From positions 1 to 64,000 of the forward strand of contig JACKAK010000012.1 in assembly GCA_020635115.1 (NCBI GenBank): DNA of 64,000 bases. Reading direction: 5' to 3'. The translations under genes and the position numbers were made by a program. The notes below the pieces were generated by a model. That model did no database searches. It was given only the letters and a program-made list of their open reading frames with translations, and was not told the origin of the DNA. Source of the stretch: Halobacteriovoraceae bacterium. GTDB taxonomy: Bacteria > Bdellovibrionota > Bacteriovoracia > Bacteriovoracales > Bacteriovoracaceae. Below are positions 1 through 8,552 of this stretch, in pieces (within the stretch, counting starts at the first letter, position 1; each line of letters begins with the position of its first letter).

Positions 1-550
1 ATTCAGGAATAATTGTACTGACAGAAAACTTTAAATACAATGTTTGTCTCAATGCTATTTTGAGGGCAAATGTTCCATAAAATGTTTCACTACTCTCACT
101 ATCAGTTGGTTCTTCATATTCAATTTCTGAGTAATCTGTTTGGTTAGTGAAGATAATTTTAGTTTTGCTTTTTGCTAGTTGTCGTCCATAACCAAGACTA
201 ATCGTTGGTATTAAAAACGATCCATTGCTGGCAAAAGCTTGTCTAAGTCCAACTGAGTAGTTTTGTTTTTGAACGTCTGAATGAATTCCAGTTAATTTGT
301 AGTTAGAATCACTTGTTTCAATTGAATTTTTCTCCCTTCCAACTTCGTCATTCATCGAAAAATCTAGTTCAATTGCTGTTAATCCCCAAAAATACCATGC
401 AATGGAAGAGTGATAAGTTTTTGTTGTGATGTATGATTGATCGCTACTACCATAGACAAAACGGTCATATCCATAATCAAAACTAATTTCAGTGACTGCA
501 AAAAGTTTTGAAGTACATAACAATAAAAATATAAAGACTAAATTCTTCAT
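1..550 (-). CDS. Outer-membrane-type protein, C-terminus cut by window edge
   Basis: The reading frame is open from an ATG at 550 to the window edge, about 183 codons. The start is preceded by an AGGTG-type ribosome site. The first 17 residues are a typical signal peptide (hydrophobic run ending in KLFA). The rest is rich in aromatic residues and alternating polar/apolar strands (for example DYGYDRFVYGS and SLGYGRQLAKS), which suggests a secreted or outer-membrane beta-barrel protein. No family was recognised and the C-terminus is missing, so the barrel call is inference. Confidence 0.6.
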   Translation of the reverse strand, partial: MKNLVFIFLLLCTSKLFAVTEISFDYGYDRFVYGSSDQSYITTKTYHSSIAWYFWGLTAIELDFSMNDEVGREKNSIETSDSNYKLTGIHSDVQKQNYSVGLRQAFASNGSFLIPTISLGYGRQLAKSKTKIIFTNQTDYSEIEYEEPTDSESSETFYGTFALKIALRQTLYLKFSVSTIIPE

Positions 551-661
551 AAGGCACCTAAAAACATTTTACATTGTTCAATATCGCAAAGCAGGATGGA
601 AAATTTGAACCTAAATAACCGATGATTTCTCCCGGGCAAGTCTTGCAACTCTTCCTAAGCT

Positions 662-685
662 CCTGAAATTTTAGTAGTATTCAGG
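662..685. repeat. Inverted repeat over the start of the first HD-GYP-like gene
   Basis: The arms CCTGAA (662-667) and TTCAGG (680-685) sit immediately upstream of the ATG at 687. The right arm contains the AGG that would serve as the ribosome site. It could be an operator or a small translational hairpin. It is short and may be chance. Confidence 0.25.
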
Positions 686-686
686 T

Positions 687-1658
687 ATGAGTGAACAAAT
701 ACAGACAAATTTTAAAAGTATTAAAATTACCGTTCTTCAATCTTATGGTGAAGGAATAGAGATTGATCTTTATCTTCAAATGAAAAGTGGACGTGTTTTA
801 AAAATAGGTCATAAGGGTGATGAGGCCCGTGACCTTTATGAGAAGTATACTCAAAAAGGTGTCGATGAACTTTTTTTAACAGAAGATGATTATAATTTCT
901 TTGTAAAAACGGTTAGGGATAGGCTTTCCGCTCTTGTTGCTGACGAGCAAACTCCAGAGGAAAAAGAGGTAAAAGCACTGAGTTCGGGACATGATTTATT
1001 CAAATCCATTCTGGCACAAGGAGGACTTGATGAAGAGAGAGGACCAATTCTTAAGTCTTTAACGAATGGAACGATTAAGGCCATTTCAAGAACCAATATT
1101 TTTCAAAAATATAAGATTTTCAAACAAATGTGTTCTGAGCAATATTTGCATGCCATGATGACTGGTTATATCACGAGTATGATGATCGACCAGACGGATT
1201 GGACTAACGATGAAAATAAACATAAGGTTGTGATGGCCGCACTTTTATGTGATGTTCTTTTGGAACAGGAAGATTTTAAAATCATGAAACATTCTCTAAC
1301 AAAAAAAGACCTTCCCGATCGTATTATTCAGCATCCACTAACCACCTCACAAATGCTGGCCAAAGATAGTAAATTTATTCCAAGTGAAACACTAACAGTT
1401 GTATTGCAGCATCATGAACGTCCAAATGGATCGGGATACCCAAAATCACTTCAGTATCAATATATTAAACCTCTGAGTGCGTTTTATATTGTTGCCAATT
1501 ATTTTACTGAAAAAGTTTTTACTGAAGATTATACAGAGGAAAATAAAAATCAAAAAACGCTAGAAGTTCTAGGTCATGTAAAGGAAAAATTTTATAGTGG
1601 CCCCTTTAGAAAAGCACAGGAGGCCTTAGAAAAGGTCTTTTCTTCACTTGTTGTGTAA
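687..1658 (+). CDS. Degenerate HD-GYP-like signalling protein
   Basis: This 323-residue soluble protein has an N-terminal domain (about 10-82) and a C-terminal HD-GYP-like domain. The second half of the HD-GYP signature is nearly intact, HHERPNGSGYP at 242-252, with H216 upstream. The usual HD dyad is replaced by Cys188-Asp189 (LLCDVLL). HD-GYP proteins are cyclic-di-GMP phosphodiesterases; loss of the first metal-ligand histidine suggests an altered or non-catalytic, perhaps cyclic-di-GMP-sensing, role. The N-terminal domain resembles the middle of the protein at 3322-4647 (shared pattern KGV..E.... DY..). Start: ATG 687. No membrane segment is seen. Confidence 0.7.
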   Translation: MSEQIQTNFKSIKITVLQSYGEGIEIDLYLQMKSGRVLKIGHKGDEARDLYEKYTQKGVDELFLTEDDYNFFVKTVRDRLSALVADEQTPEEKEVKALSSGHDLFKSILAQGGLDEERGPILKSLTNGTIKAISRTNIFQKYKIFKQMCSEQYLHAMMTGYITSMMIDQTDWTNDENKHKVVMAALLCDVLLEQEDFKIMKHSLTKKDLPDRIIQHPLTTSQMLAKDSKFIPSETLTVVLQHHERPNGSGYPKSLQYQYIKPLSAFYIVANYFTEKVFTEDYTEENKNQKTLEVLGHVKEKFYSGPFRKAQEALEKVFSSLVV

Positions 1659-1668
1659 AATTTTAATT

Positions 1669-3087
1669 TTATCTAAAACGCTTATATCCTTGAGGCAGTC
1701 TACGTCCATGAATATTTAATATCTCACCTTGAGCAGAAAGGGCCGTTGAACTTGTGACTTTAAGATCTACCCAATTCCACAAGAGGTTATCGTCGGTATT
1801 ATTTTCAAAATGTATGATACGGTTGCAATCTGTTCTTCCTTTCCATTTTTCTTGTCCTCTCATTTTACTTTTTCCATCAACAAGGACCGTATAAGTTTTG
1901 TCGAGCATTTGTGAGCGAATTTTTTCTTGGATTGATAATTGAAATTTTTGGAGATTTCTGAGTCTTTCACCTTTTATTTCTTTGCTTAAAAAATCTTCCA
2001 TTCTAGCAGCTTTTGTTTTAGCTCGAGGAGAAAAAACATAAGAATAGATAAAATCAAATTGAGCTTTTTCAAGAAGATCTAGTGTTTCTTGATATTCTTG
2101 ATCTGTTTCATTTGGGAAACCTACAATAATGTCTGATGATATCACTATATCACTCTTGGCCTTTCTTAGTTTGTCAAGTAATGTGAGGTAGTGTTCTTTT
2201 GTATATTCCCTAAGCATTCTTTGCAAAACAGTATTGGAGCCAGACTGGACAGGGAGATGGAGATGTTTAGAAAGTTTTTTTGAGCTTCCATGAGCATCAA
2301 TTAATTCATCTGAAACGTCGTAGGGATGACTTGTTGTATATCTGAGGATTTCAAGTCCGTCTATCTTATCTAGTTCATAGATTAATTGAGCGAGGGACTC
2401 ATTGTTTTCTTTTCCATATGAATTCACATTTTGCCCTAATAATGTTACTTCCTGTATGCCTTGATATTCTACAAGCTTTTTAATGTCAGTAACGACTTCA
2501 TTTAGTTTTCGAGATTTTTCTCGGCCACGGGTGAACGGGACGATACAATAGGAACAAAATTTGTCACATCCTTTAATGATGTTTACAAATGCTTGAGGGG
2601 TTCCGTGAGCAACTTTAGTTTCTATGGAATAGTTTGAGCTTCTGTCCCATGAATTTACGTTAAACTTAGATTCTCCGCCCAATGTTCTGAAAACCATGTC
2701 ATTTATCTGATCAATCACGTCGGTACCAAAGGCAAAATCTAGGTGTTCATATTTTTTTACTAACTCTTTTCCTTCAGTTTGAGCGACACATCCACCTACT
2801 CCAACAATGAGATCTCTTTTATTTTTTTTATTGTGTTTGATTTCGCCAAGATGAGAGTAAAATTTTGAGTTAGCAAGATCTCTAATTGCACAAGTGTTAA
2901 ACAATATGAGGTCGGCCTGGTCTTTATCTTCAGTAGGAGAATAATTAAGTTCGGATAAATGAGAAATTATTCTTTCAGAATCGTGGTAATTCATTTGGCA
3001 GCCAAATGTTTTGAGAAAAACTTTTCTTGGGGGCAATTGCATTCCAGCGATTTCTTTGACATCGCCATTGTTTTGTAGATTTTCCAT
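1669..3087 (-). CDS. miaB: tRNA-2-methylthio-N6-dimethylallyladenosine synthase MiaB
   Basis: This radical-SAM methylthiotransferase adds the methylthio group to i6A37 of tRNAs reading UNN codons. The N-terminal UPF0004 domain carries its three cluster cysteines in TFGCQMN (Cys30), FNTCAIR and GVGGCVA. The radical-SAM cluster is GCDKFCSYCIVPFTRG (CxxxCxxC), and a C-terminal TRAM domain follows. I chose ATG 3087 (472 residues, matching E. coli MiaB) because AAAGG lies 6 nt upstream. A longer frame to a TTG at 3159 adds 24 residues with no ribosome site. It is convergent with the upstream HD-GYP-like gene, with only 10 bp between. Confidence 0.95.
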   Translation of the reverse strand: MENLQNNGDVKEIAGMQLPPRKVFLKTFGCQMNYHDSERIISHLSELNYSPTEDKDQADLILFNTCAIRDLANSKFYSHLGEIKHNKKNKRDLIVGVGGCVAQTEGKELVKKYEHLDFAFGTDVIDQINDMVFRTLGGESKFNVNSWDRSSNYSIETKVAHGTPQAFVNIIKGCDKFCSYCIVPFTRGREKSRKLNEVVTDIKKLVEYQGIQEVTLLGQNVNSYGKENNESLAQLIYELDKIDGLEILRYTTSHPYDVSDELIDAHGSSKKLSKHLHLPVQSGSNTVLQRMLREYTKEHYLTLLDKLRKAKSDIVISSDIIVGFPNETDQEYQETLDLLEKAQFDFIYSYVFSPRAKTKAARMEDFLSKEIKGERLRNLQKFQLSIQEKIRSQMLDKTYTVLVDGKSKMRGQEKWKGRTDCNRIIHFENNTDDNLLWNWVDLKVTSSTALSAQGEILNIHGRRLPQGYKRFR

Positions 3088-3321
3088 TACGGGCCTTTGT
3101 TTATAAGGATAACGGTTTAAAGTAGGCGGATTTAATATCAGTTTGCCTTGCTTTTGCAAAGAGTTATTAAGATCTCTTAAGGTTTACTTAATACTATTGA
3201 CTAAACCCACAAAAAACACGAAATAGGAAAATAAATCCCCCTTATCTTTTTATTTTCAAATACTTTAGGGTGATTCCTTAATTCCGATAGGAATATTGAA
3301 CAAATTTACAAAGGATTTCTC

Positions 3322-4647
3322 ATGCAGATACTTGTTTTAGGGGCCAAAGAATATGCAGCTATTTACAAACTGAATTTAGAAACATTTTTAGGATTGAATG
3401 TCATACTTAAAAAAAATATTGATGAATCTCCTACGGATGTTCTTGCTTCTTCGCTTATTATTTCACCTTCACCAAAAGAAGATGAATTAGGAAGTACTTT
3501 AAATAAATTTATGTCCAGTCAGGATTTAGATACTCCCATAATCTATATAGGTGAGGGAAAATTTGAGCGAGATAAAAGTTACAATTTAAAGTCTTGGTCA
3601 AATGTAAAAGTATTGGTTCATACTGCTTCTAAAGCTCTTAACGTAAAAATTGTTGATCAGAAGGAGAAATATTCAAGTGGAATTAAAAATATTGATCTGG
3701 ATATTCTTAAAGGACTTAAAAATTGTCCTATTTCATTATTTATGAGGGTTGAAGGAAGAGGATCACAGTTTGAATTTGTAAAATTATACGATAAAGAACA
3801 AATTTATAATCCAGACATCGTTTCTTCATTAGAAAAGAAGGGTGTCTCAGAGATTTATATTAAAGCACCAGATTATATCCCTTTGATTAACTTTATTACT
3901 GAGTCTTTTATAAAATCGTTAAATACTGACTCACTTACTCTAATTGAAAAGTTAGAATTATCTGACAATGCTAGTAATTTTATTAGGGATATTGTCCTTT
4001 CTTTTGGTGTAACGGAAGAAGTGTTAAAGTTGTCTGATGCGGTAGCAAAGAACTTTATAACTTTTTGTAGAAATACACCTAGCTTAAAAAAGATGTTTCA
4101 AATTTTATCTAATCCTTCAAATGTCACATTGTCTTCAAGAGCGCAGTTTATATCCACAATGGGTATTCAATATTTGATTAAAGAAAATAAGTGGAACAAT
4201 GAAAACTTTTTTATAAAATTTGCCTATGCGGCCTATTTACATGATCTTTTGATACCCAATACTAAACATCATTTCATTGATAGCGATGAGAAGCTTGAAG
4301 CTAGTCATTTAAGTGGTAAAGAAGAAAAATTAATACTCCAACATGCAAATTTAATGTCTGACTATGTTAATACAAGTGGAATGTTTCCAAGTGAGGTTTC
4401 AACGATCATAAAGCAACATCATGGTTCAAAAAATGGAATTGGTTTTGACTATGCTAATCCAGAAGGTATTCATCCATTTTCTCAAATTTTTATAGTTATT
4501 GAATCACTCTGTAATCTGACCTTTTCTCAAAAGAATAACGCAGAGCTACTCCCTGAAAAACTATTTGAACAAATTAAAAAAGATCTTATTCATCAGAAGT
4601 ATCAAGAAATCATCGATCGATTTCTTCAGATAATAAAAAGGGCCTGA
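3322..4647 (+). CDS. Degenerate HD-GYP-like protein with receiver-like N-terminus
   Basis: This 441-residue soluble protein has three parts. Residues 1-110 look like a receiver-type alpha/beta fold without an obvious phospho-acceptor context. Residues 130-200 resemble the N-terminal domain of the protein at 687-1658. The C-terminal part is an HD domain with His307-Asp308 (YLHDLL), His341 and His366-His367. The GYP signature is degraded to HGSKNGIGF (367-375). So this paralogue keeps the HD dyad but loses GYP, the reverse of its neighbour. Bdellovibrio Bd1817 is a known unconventional HD-GYP phosphodiesterase, so activity cannot be excluded. AAAGGA lies upstream of ATG 3322. Confidence 0.7.
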   Translation: MQILVLGAKEYAAIYKLNLETFLGLNVILKKNIDESPTDVLASSLIISPSPKEDELGSTLNKFMSSQDLDTPIIYIGEGKFERDKSYNLKSWSNVKVLVHTASKALNVKIVDQKEKYSSGIKNIDLDILKGLKNCPISLFMRVEGRGSQFEFVKLYDKEQIYNPDIVSSLEKKGVSEIYIKAPDYIPLINFITESFIKSLNTDSLTLIEKLELSDNASNFIRDIVLSFGVTEEVLKLSDAVAKNFITFCRNTPSLKKMFQILSNPSNVTLSSRAQFISTMGIQYLIKENKWNNENFFIKFAYAAYLHDLLIPNTKHHFIDSDEKLEASHLSGKEEKLILQHANLMSDYVNTSGMFPSEVSTIIKQHHGSKNGIGFDYANPEGIHPFSQIFIVIESLCNLTFSQKNNAELLPEKLFEQIKKDLIHQKYQEIIDRFLQIIKRA

Positions 4648-4659
4648 TTACTCAGGCCC
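4640..4659 (-). terminator. Intrinsic terminator between convergent genes
   Basis: A perfect 8-bp stem, GGGCCTGA/TCAGGCCC with loop TTAC, covers the stop codon of the HD-GYP-like gene. Read on the minus strand it is followed by CTTTTTATTA, so it most likely terminates the histone-like gene. An AT-rich palindrome (about 4665-4689) lies beside it. Confidence 0.65.
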
Positions 4660-4688
4660 CATAGATTAATTATTTAAAAAATAATTAA

Positions 4689-4907
4689 TTACTTCTTCTT
4701 AGCTACTTTTTTAGTAACTTTCTTTGCCACTTTCTTAGCAGCTTTTTTAGTAGCTTTCTTAGCTACTTTTTTTGTAGCTTTTTTAGCTACTTTTTTTGTA
4801 GCTTTCTTTGCTACTTTTTTTGCAGCTTTCTTTGCTACTTTTTTTGTAGCTTTCTTTGCTACTTTTTTTGTAGCTTTCTTTGCTACTTTCTTAGTCGTTT
4901 TAGCCAT
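4689..4907 (-). CDS. Lysine/alanine-rich histone H1-like protein
   Basis: This 72-residue, extremely basic protein is built almost wholly of a repeated VAKKATKK octad with AAKKVAKK variants. Such low-complexity K/A proteins resemble the C-terminal tail of eukaryotic histone H1 and bacterial H1-like DNA-compacting proteins, so a nucleoid-binding role is inferred. The start was set at ATG 4907 because AGGAGG lies exactly 6 nt upstream. An ATG two codons earlier abuts the ribosome site. The coding repeat is nearly identical at DNA level (alternating GCTAC and TTTTTT blocks on the plus strand), so the repeat number may vary between strains. Confidence 0.75.
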   Translation of the reverse strand: MAKTTKKVAKKATKKVAKKATKKVAKKAAKKVAKKATKKVAKKATKKVAKKATKKAAKKVAKKVTKKVAKKK

Positions 4908-4913
4908 TGACAT

Positions 4914-5277
4914 CCTCCTAGTTTTTACAACTATATAGGTAAAGAATAATCACTTTTTTATTTTAACGCAAACAAAAATCAAAAAAATTTTAATTTTTTT
5001 TTTACTTCTGTTTTTTTTGTTCTTATTCATACATCGGTAGTTCTTTTTGAAACTTGAAAAAGAAAGTCCTAAAAAATTCTAAAACGATTGAAACATCGAC
5101 TGGCAAAGGGTTTCAGAAATTCGACTTTTTAAAAATCTAAAATGGACCAACTTTAGACAGAAAAAAACTGTAGACAGAATCATCAAAGAGATCATCGAGT
5201 AATAGGTAAAAATTTCGATAAAAGATAAAAAAAGGATCCAAAGTTAAACAAATGACAATTTTTTATGGCAAATTTTC
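4914..5277. other. Intergenic region, 364 bp, no gene seen
   Basis: The stretch is very AT-rich and holds homopolymer runs. It should contain the promoter of the histone-like gene; a weak candidate on the minus strand is TTGCGT with a 17-nt spacer to TATTCT, but I would not rely on it. No convincing open frame or RNA was seen. The end of clpA lies at 5278. Confidence 0.4.
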
Positions 5278-7611
5278 TCATTCATGCCAGCTGTATTTAA
5301 AAATGAGCTCTCCATTTTCTTCATCGATCTCAATTTTTCCTGGTTTCATATCATCTTTGATGATCATTTTTCGAGATATGACGAGATTAATTTCCTTTTC
5401 GACAACTCTTCTTAAGGGCCTAGCACCCATTTTGGGATCAAATCCTATTTTAGCTAGCCACTCAACGGCCTTATCAGTGATGAATAGTTCAACCTTTTTT
5501 TCCAATAAGGTGAGTTGAGTTTGATAGATAAATTTTTTAACAATATCAATCACTTGAGTATGGTTCAATTCATTAAATTCAATGATGGATGAGAGACGAT
5601 TTCTAAATTCTGGAGAAAATGTTTCTTTTAAAGCTTTCTGTCCCTTAAATTTTATTGTTGAAGAAGAGCTACTCAGACCTATTTGTCCTCCTTCCATATC
5701 TCTTGCGCCAACATTTGATGTCATAATTATAATGGTATTTCTAAAATCTGTACTTCTACCTTGAGAGTCTGTTAATTTTCCATGATCAAATACCTGCAAA
5801 AGAATATTATAAATATCAGGATGGGCCTTTTCGATTTCATCTAAAAGAAGAACAGTATGAGGATTCTTTTTGATGACATCTGTTAACTTTCCCCCCTCCT
5901 CATGTCCAACATAACCTGGAGGAGCGCCAATTAATTTTGCAACAGAGTGCTTTTCCATGTATTCGGACATATCAAATCGTTCAAAGTTTATTCCTAATAG
6001 GAATGCCAGTTGTTTTGATAGTTCAGTCTTACCTACTCCAGTTGGCCCTACAAATAAAAATGTAGACATTGGACCATCACCTTGAGATAGACCAGAGCGT
6101 GATAATAAAACTCCATCTACAACTTTCTCGATGGCCTTATCCTGCCCAAAAATAAGTAATTTTAAATTCCTCTCCAAGTCTTGAAGTTTAGATTTCTCAT
6201 CTTGAGAAAGATTTGCTTGAGGAATTTTGGCAATCAATGAAATCGTTTTTTCAATATCCTTTACAGTAATTTTGGTTTTTCTTTTACTTCTTGGTAATAG
6301 CATATTTGCTGCACCAGCTTCATCTATGACATCTATCGCTTTATCTGGAAGTTTTCTATCAGTGAGATATTTATAAGAAAGACTAACAGCACTTTTCAAA
6401 GTCGCAAGAGGAAAGCTAACTTGGTGATGATCTTCGAATCTTGATTTTAAACCCTTTAATATTTCAATGGCCTCATCAACTGTTGGCTCATCTATGTCAA
6501 TCTTTTGAAACCTTCTGCCAAAAGCAGAATCCTTCTCAATGAATTTTCTGTATTCTTCATGCGTGGTTGAACCTATACATCTGAGTCTACCTGAACTTAA
6601 AGCAGGTTTTAGAAGATTGGACGCATCTAAAGAGCCACTTCCGGCCTGTCCTGCCCCCATTACGGTGTGCAATTCATCTATGAACAAAATACTTTTCTTC
6701 CCAATATCATTTAGTTTTTGAAGTTCATTTATAACGCCCTTTAATCTTTGTTCAAAGTCTCCCCGAAACTTTGCTCCAGCAATTAATAGGCCCATATCTA
6801 ACGAAAATATTGTGGTGTCATTTAAAATTTCAGGGACTTTTCCAAATTCAATACAATAGGCAAGTCCTTCAGCAATGGCCGTCTTTCCTACTCCAGCGTC
6901 TCCCACAAGTAAAGGATTGTTTTTTCTTCTTCTACACAAAACTTGTACAATCCGATTGATTTCATCTTCCCTACCTATTAAAGGATCTATTTTTTGATCT
7001 TTAGCAAGCTTATTAAGATTTACTGCAAACTTATCCAAACTACTCTGATTATCATTATTTTCATGAGAAATTGATCTCACGACAGATGATTCCTCATCAG
7101 TAAGAGGTTTATCAATTCCGTGAGCTATTTGATTGATTATATCTAGTCTTTCTATCCCCTGTCGTTTAAGTATGTAAAGAGCATAGGAATCTTCCTCTCC
7201 AAACATTGCCACAAGGATATTTATCCCCATAATATGTTCTTTTCCAGCTGATTGAACATGAAGTGCCGCTCTTTGGATGACTCTCTGGAGAGACATGGAA
7301 ATTTCAGGTTGATAAAAAACTCCGCTTTCATTTGCTAGTTGTCTTAATCTTTCATCCAAAAATTGGTTTTTTCCAAGTTCTTCAACTTCATGTGCACTTA
7401 GTATACTAAAATTACTTTCGTCGCGTAGAAACTTATCCAAATCATGAGAAATATCTTCTACACTTGCCCCCAGTTCTTCGAGAATTCCTGTGACCATCTC
7501 ATCTTGCAGTAATGAATAAAGAATGGCCTCCAAGGAGAGAAATTCGTGTCGTAATTTATTGGCCTTTTTAATAGCTTGATTTATAATTATTTCGAACTTT
7601 AAACTTTTCAT
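5278..7611 (-). CDS. clpA: ATP-dependent Clp protease ATP-binding subunit ClpA
   Basis: A 777-residue Hsp100 unfoldase that feeds substrates to ClpP. The N-terminal double Clp-N domain occupies about 1-145, AAA+ D1 has Walker A GDAGVGKTA and FIDELHT, and D2 has GPTGVGKTE and the Walker B-like LLLDEIEKAHP. There is no long middle coiled coil, which separates ClpA from ClpB. Start at ATG 7611: AGAGGA lies about 4 nt upstream and the ATG overlaps the clpS stop (ATGA), implying translational coupling. An in-frame ATG at 7635 lies inside clpS and is less likely. Confidence 0.95.
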   Translation of the reverse strand: MKSLKFEIIINQAIKKANKLRHEFLSLEAILYSLLQDEMVTGILEELGASVEDISHDLDKFLRDESNFSILSAHEVEELGKNQFLDERLRQLANESGVFYQPEISMSLQRVIQRAALHVQSAGKEHIMGINILVAMFGEEDSYALYILKRQGIERLDIINQIAHGIDKPLTDEESSVVRSISHENNDNQSSLDKFAVNLNKLAKDQKIDPLIGREDEINRIVQVLCRRRKNNPLLVGDAGVGKTAIAEGLAYCIEFGKVPEILNDTTIFSLDMGLLIAGAKFRGDFEQRLKGVINELQKLNDIGKKSILFIDELHTVMGAGQAGSGSLDASNLLKPALSSGRLRCIGSTTHEEYRKFIEKDSAFGRRFQKIDIDEPTVDEAIEILKGLKSRFEDHHQVSFPLATLKSAVSLSYKYLTDRKLPDKAIDVIDEAGAANMLLPRSKRKTKITVKDIEKTISLIAKIPQANLSQDEKSKLQDLERNLKLLIFGQDKAIEKVVDGVLLSRSGLSQGDGPMSTFLFVGPTGVGKTELSKQLAFLLGINFERFDMSEYMEKHSVAKLIGAPPGYVGHEEGGKLTDVIKKNPHTVLLLDEIEKAHPDIYNILLQVFDHGKLTDSQGRSTDFRNTIIIMTSNVGARDMEGGQIGLSSSSSTIKFKGQKALKETFSPEFRNRLSSIIEFNELNHTQVIDIVKKFIYQTQLTLLEKKVELFITDKAVEWLAKIGFDPKMGARPLRRVVEKEINLVISRKMIIKDDMKPGKIEIDEENGELIFKYSWHE

Positions 7612-7964
7612 ATGTCCTCTGGCTCGATGCTGCATTTTAATGGATGACCATTTGTTTTAGAATATTGATTTACTTTTATAGACTTACTTTCAGCTATCTC
7701 CCTCGTGTAAATTCCACAAGTAGCAACTCCTTCATTATGAACTTTAATCATAATTTCATTGGCCTGTTCAATGTTTTTCCCAAAAAATTTCTGCAAAATG
7801 TGAATAACAAAATCCATCGTAGTATAATCATCGTTATGAAGAAGTACTTTATATTTTCGAGGGGGAATGACTTTGACTTTATCTAAAACAGATACACTTC
7901 CTGATTCATCACTTTCGGTGTCGTTATTGAGAGATGGGTTTAAAATAGATTCGACTATGGCCAT
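7608..7964 (-). CDS. clpS: ATP-dependent Clp protease adaptor ClpS
   Basis: A 118-residue N-degron adaptor that delivers N-end-rule substrates to ClpA. It shows the family core: KVLLHNDDYTTMDFV, VIHILQKFF, and HNEGVATCGIYTREIAESK. The first 30 residues are a variable extension. AAGGTAGG precedes ATG 7964. The stop overlaps the clpA start by 4 nt, so the adaptor and its unfoldase are made from one message. Confidence 0.95.
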   Translation of the reverse strand: MAIVESILNPSLNNDTESDESGSVSVLDKVKVIPPRKYKVLLHNDDYTTMDFVIHILQKFFGKNIEQANEIMIKVHNEGVATCGIYTREIAESKSIKVNQYSKTNGHPLKCSIEPEDI

Positions 7965-8042
7965 AACGGTCCTACCTTAGATAAAATGTCCCATGTATAT
8001 TTTAACGGATTTTTAACCAAAAAAGTAATCGGATAAGCATCT

Positions 8043-8552
8043 ATGAGCATACTTGATATATTTAGAATAAAAAATACTGAAGATCAACAGAAGTTGCACA
8101 GAATTTATCACAAAATCAACGAGTTATACCCAAATCACAGCGATGAAGAAAAGGCCCTTGTTTCCAGCCTGGCCGGACTTCTGGCCAGGGTGGCCTTTAC
8201 AGATCTAAATATTGATGAGGAAGAAAAAGAAGTGATGGCCAAATCACTTTCTAAATGGACTAGTTTTAATTCACATGAAGTTACGGCCATCATTGAACTA
8301 GCTTCAAGCGAGATAAAGAATTTGGCCGGTTTAGAAAATCATATCTATTGCCAATATTTACGCGATAAACTCACTAATGAGCAAAAATATAATGTTTTGA
8401 AAGCGTTGTTTCAAGTTGCGGCAGCAGATGGAACCGCCGATAATTTAGAAAGTGAAGAAATCAGAAATATTTCTAAGGGATTATTGCTTGAGCACAAACA
8501 TTTTATCAGTGCCAGGGCAACTGTTAAAGAATCTCTTGGAGTATTTAAATAG
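8043..8552 (+). CDS. TerB-family (tellurite resistance B-like) protein
   Basis: A 169-residue helical cytoplasmic protein. It contains the paired acidic-helix pattern of TerB-like domains: VAFTDLNIDEEEKEVM near residue 60 and VAAADGTADNLESEEI near 135, each supplying acidic metal-binding-like residues. The family's role is poorly defined (membrane or stress-associated in ter systems). It stands alone, convergent with the receiver/TPR gene, whose stop begins at the next base. GGCC is very frequent in this gene. Confidence 0.7.
   Translation: MSILDIFRIKNTEDQQKLHRIYHKINELYPNHSDEEKALVSSLAGLLARVAFTDLNIDEEEKEVMAKSLSKWTSFNSHEVTAIIELASSEIKNLAGLENHIYCQYLRDKLTNEQKYNVLKALFQVAAADGTADNLESEEIRNISKGLLLEHKHFISARATVKESLGVFK

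Noticed and set aside
3088..3159. 24-residue N-terminal extension of MiaB from a TTG
   Set aside because: No ribosome site at the TTG; the internal ATG has AAAGG at the right distance and the normal family length.
4689..4907. The histone-like gene as mere repeat noise
   Set aside because: It has AGGAGG at ideal spacing, a clean start and stop and a terminator after it, so a real gene is more likely.
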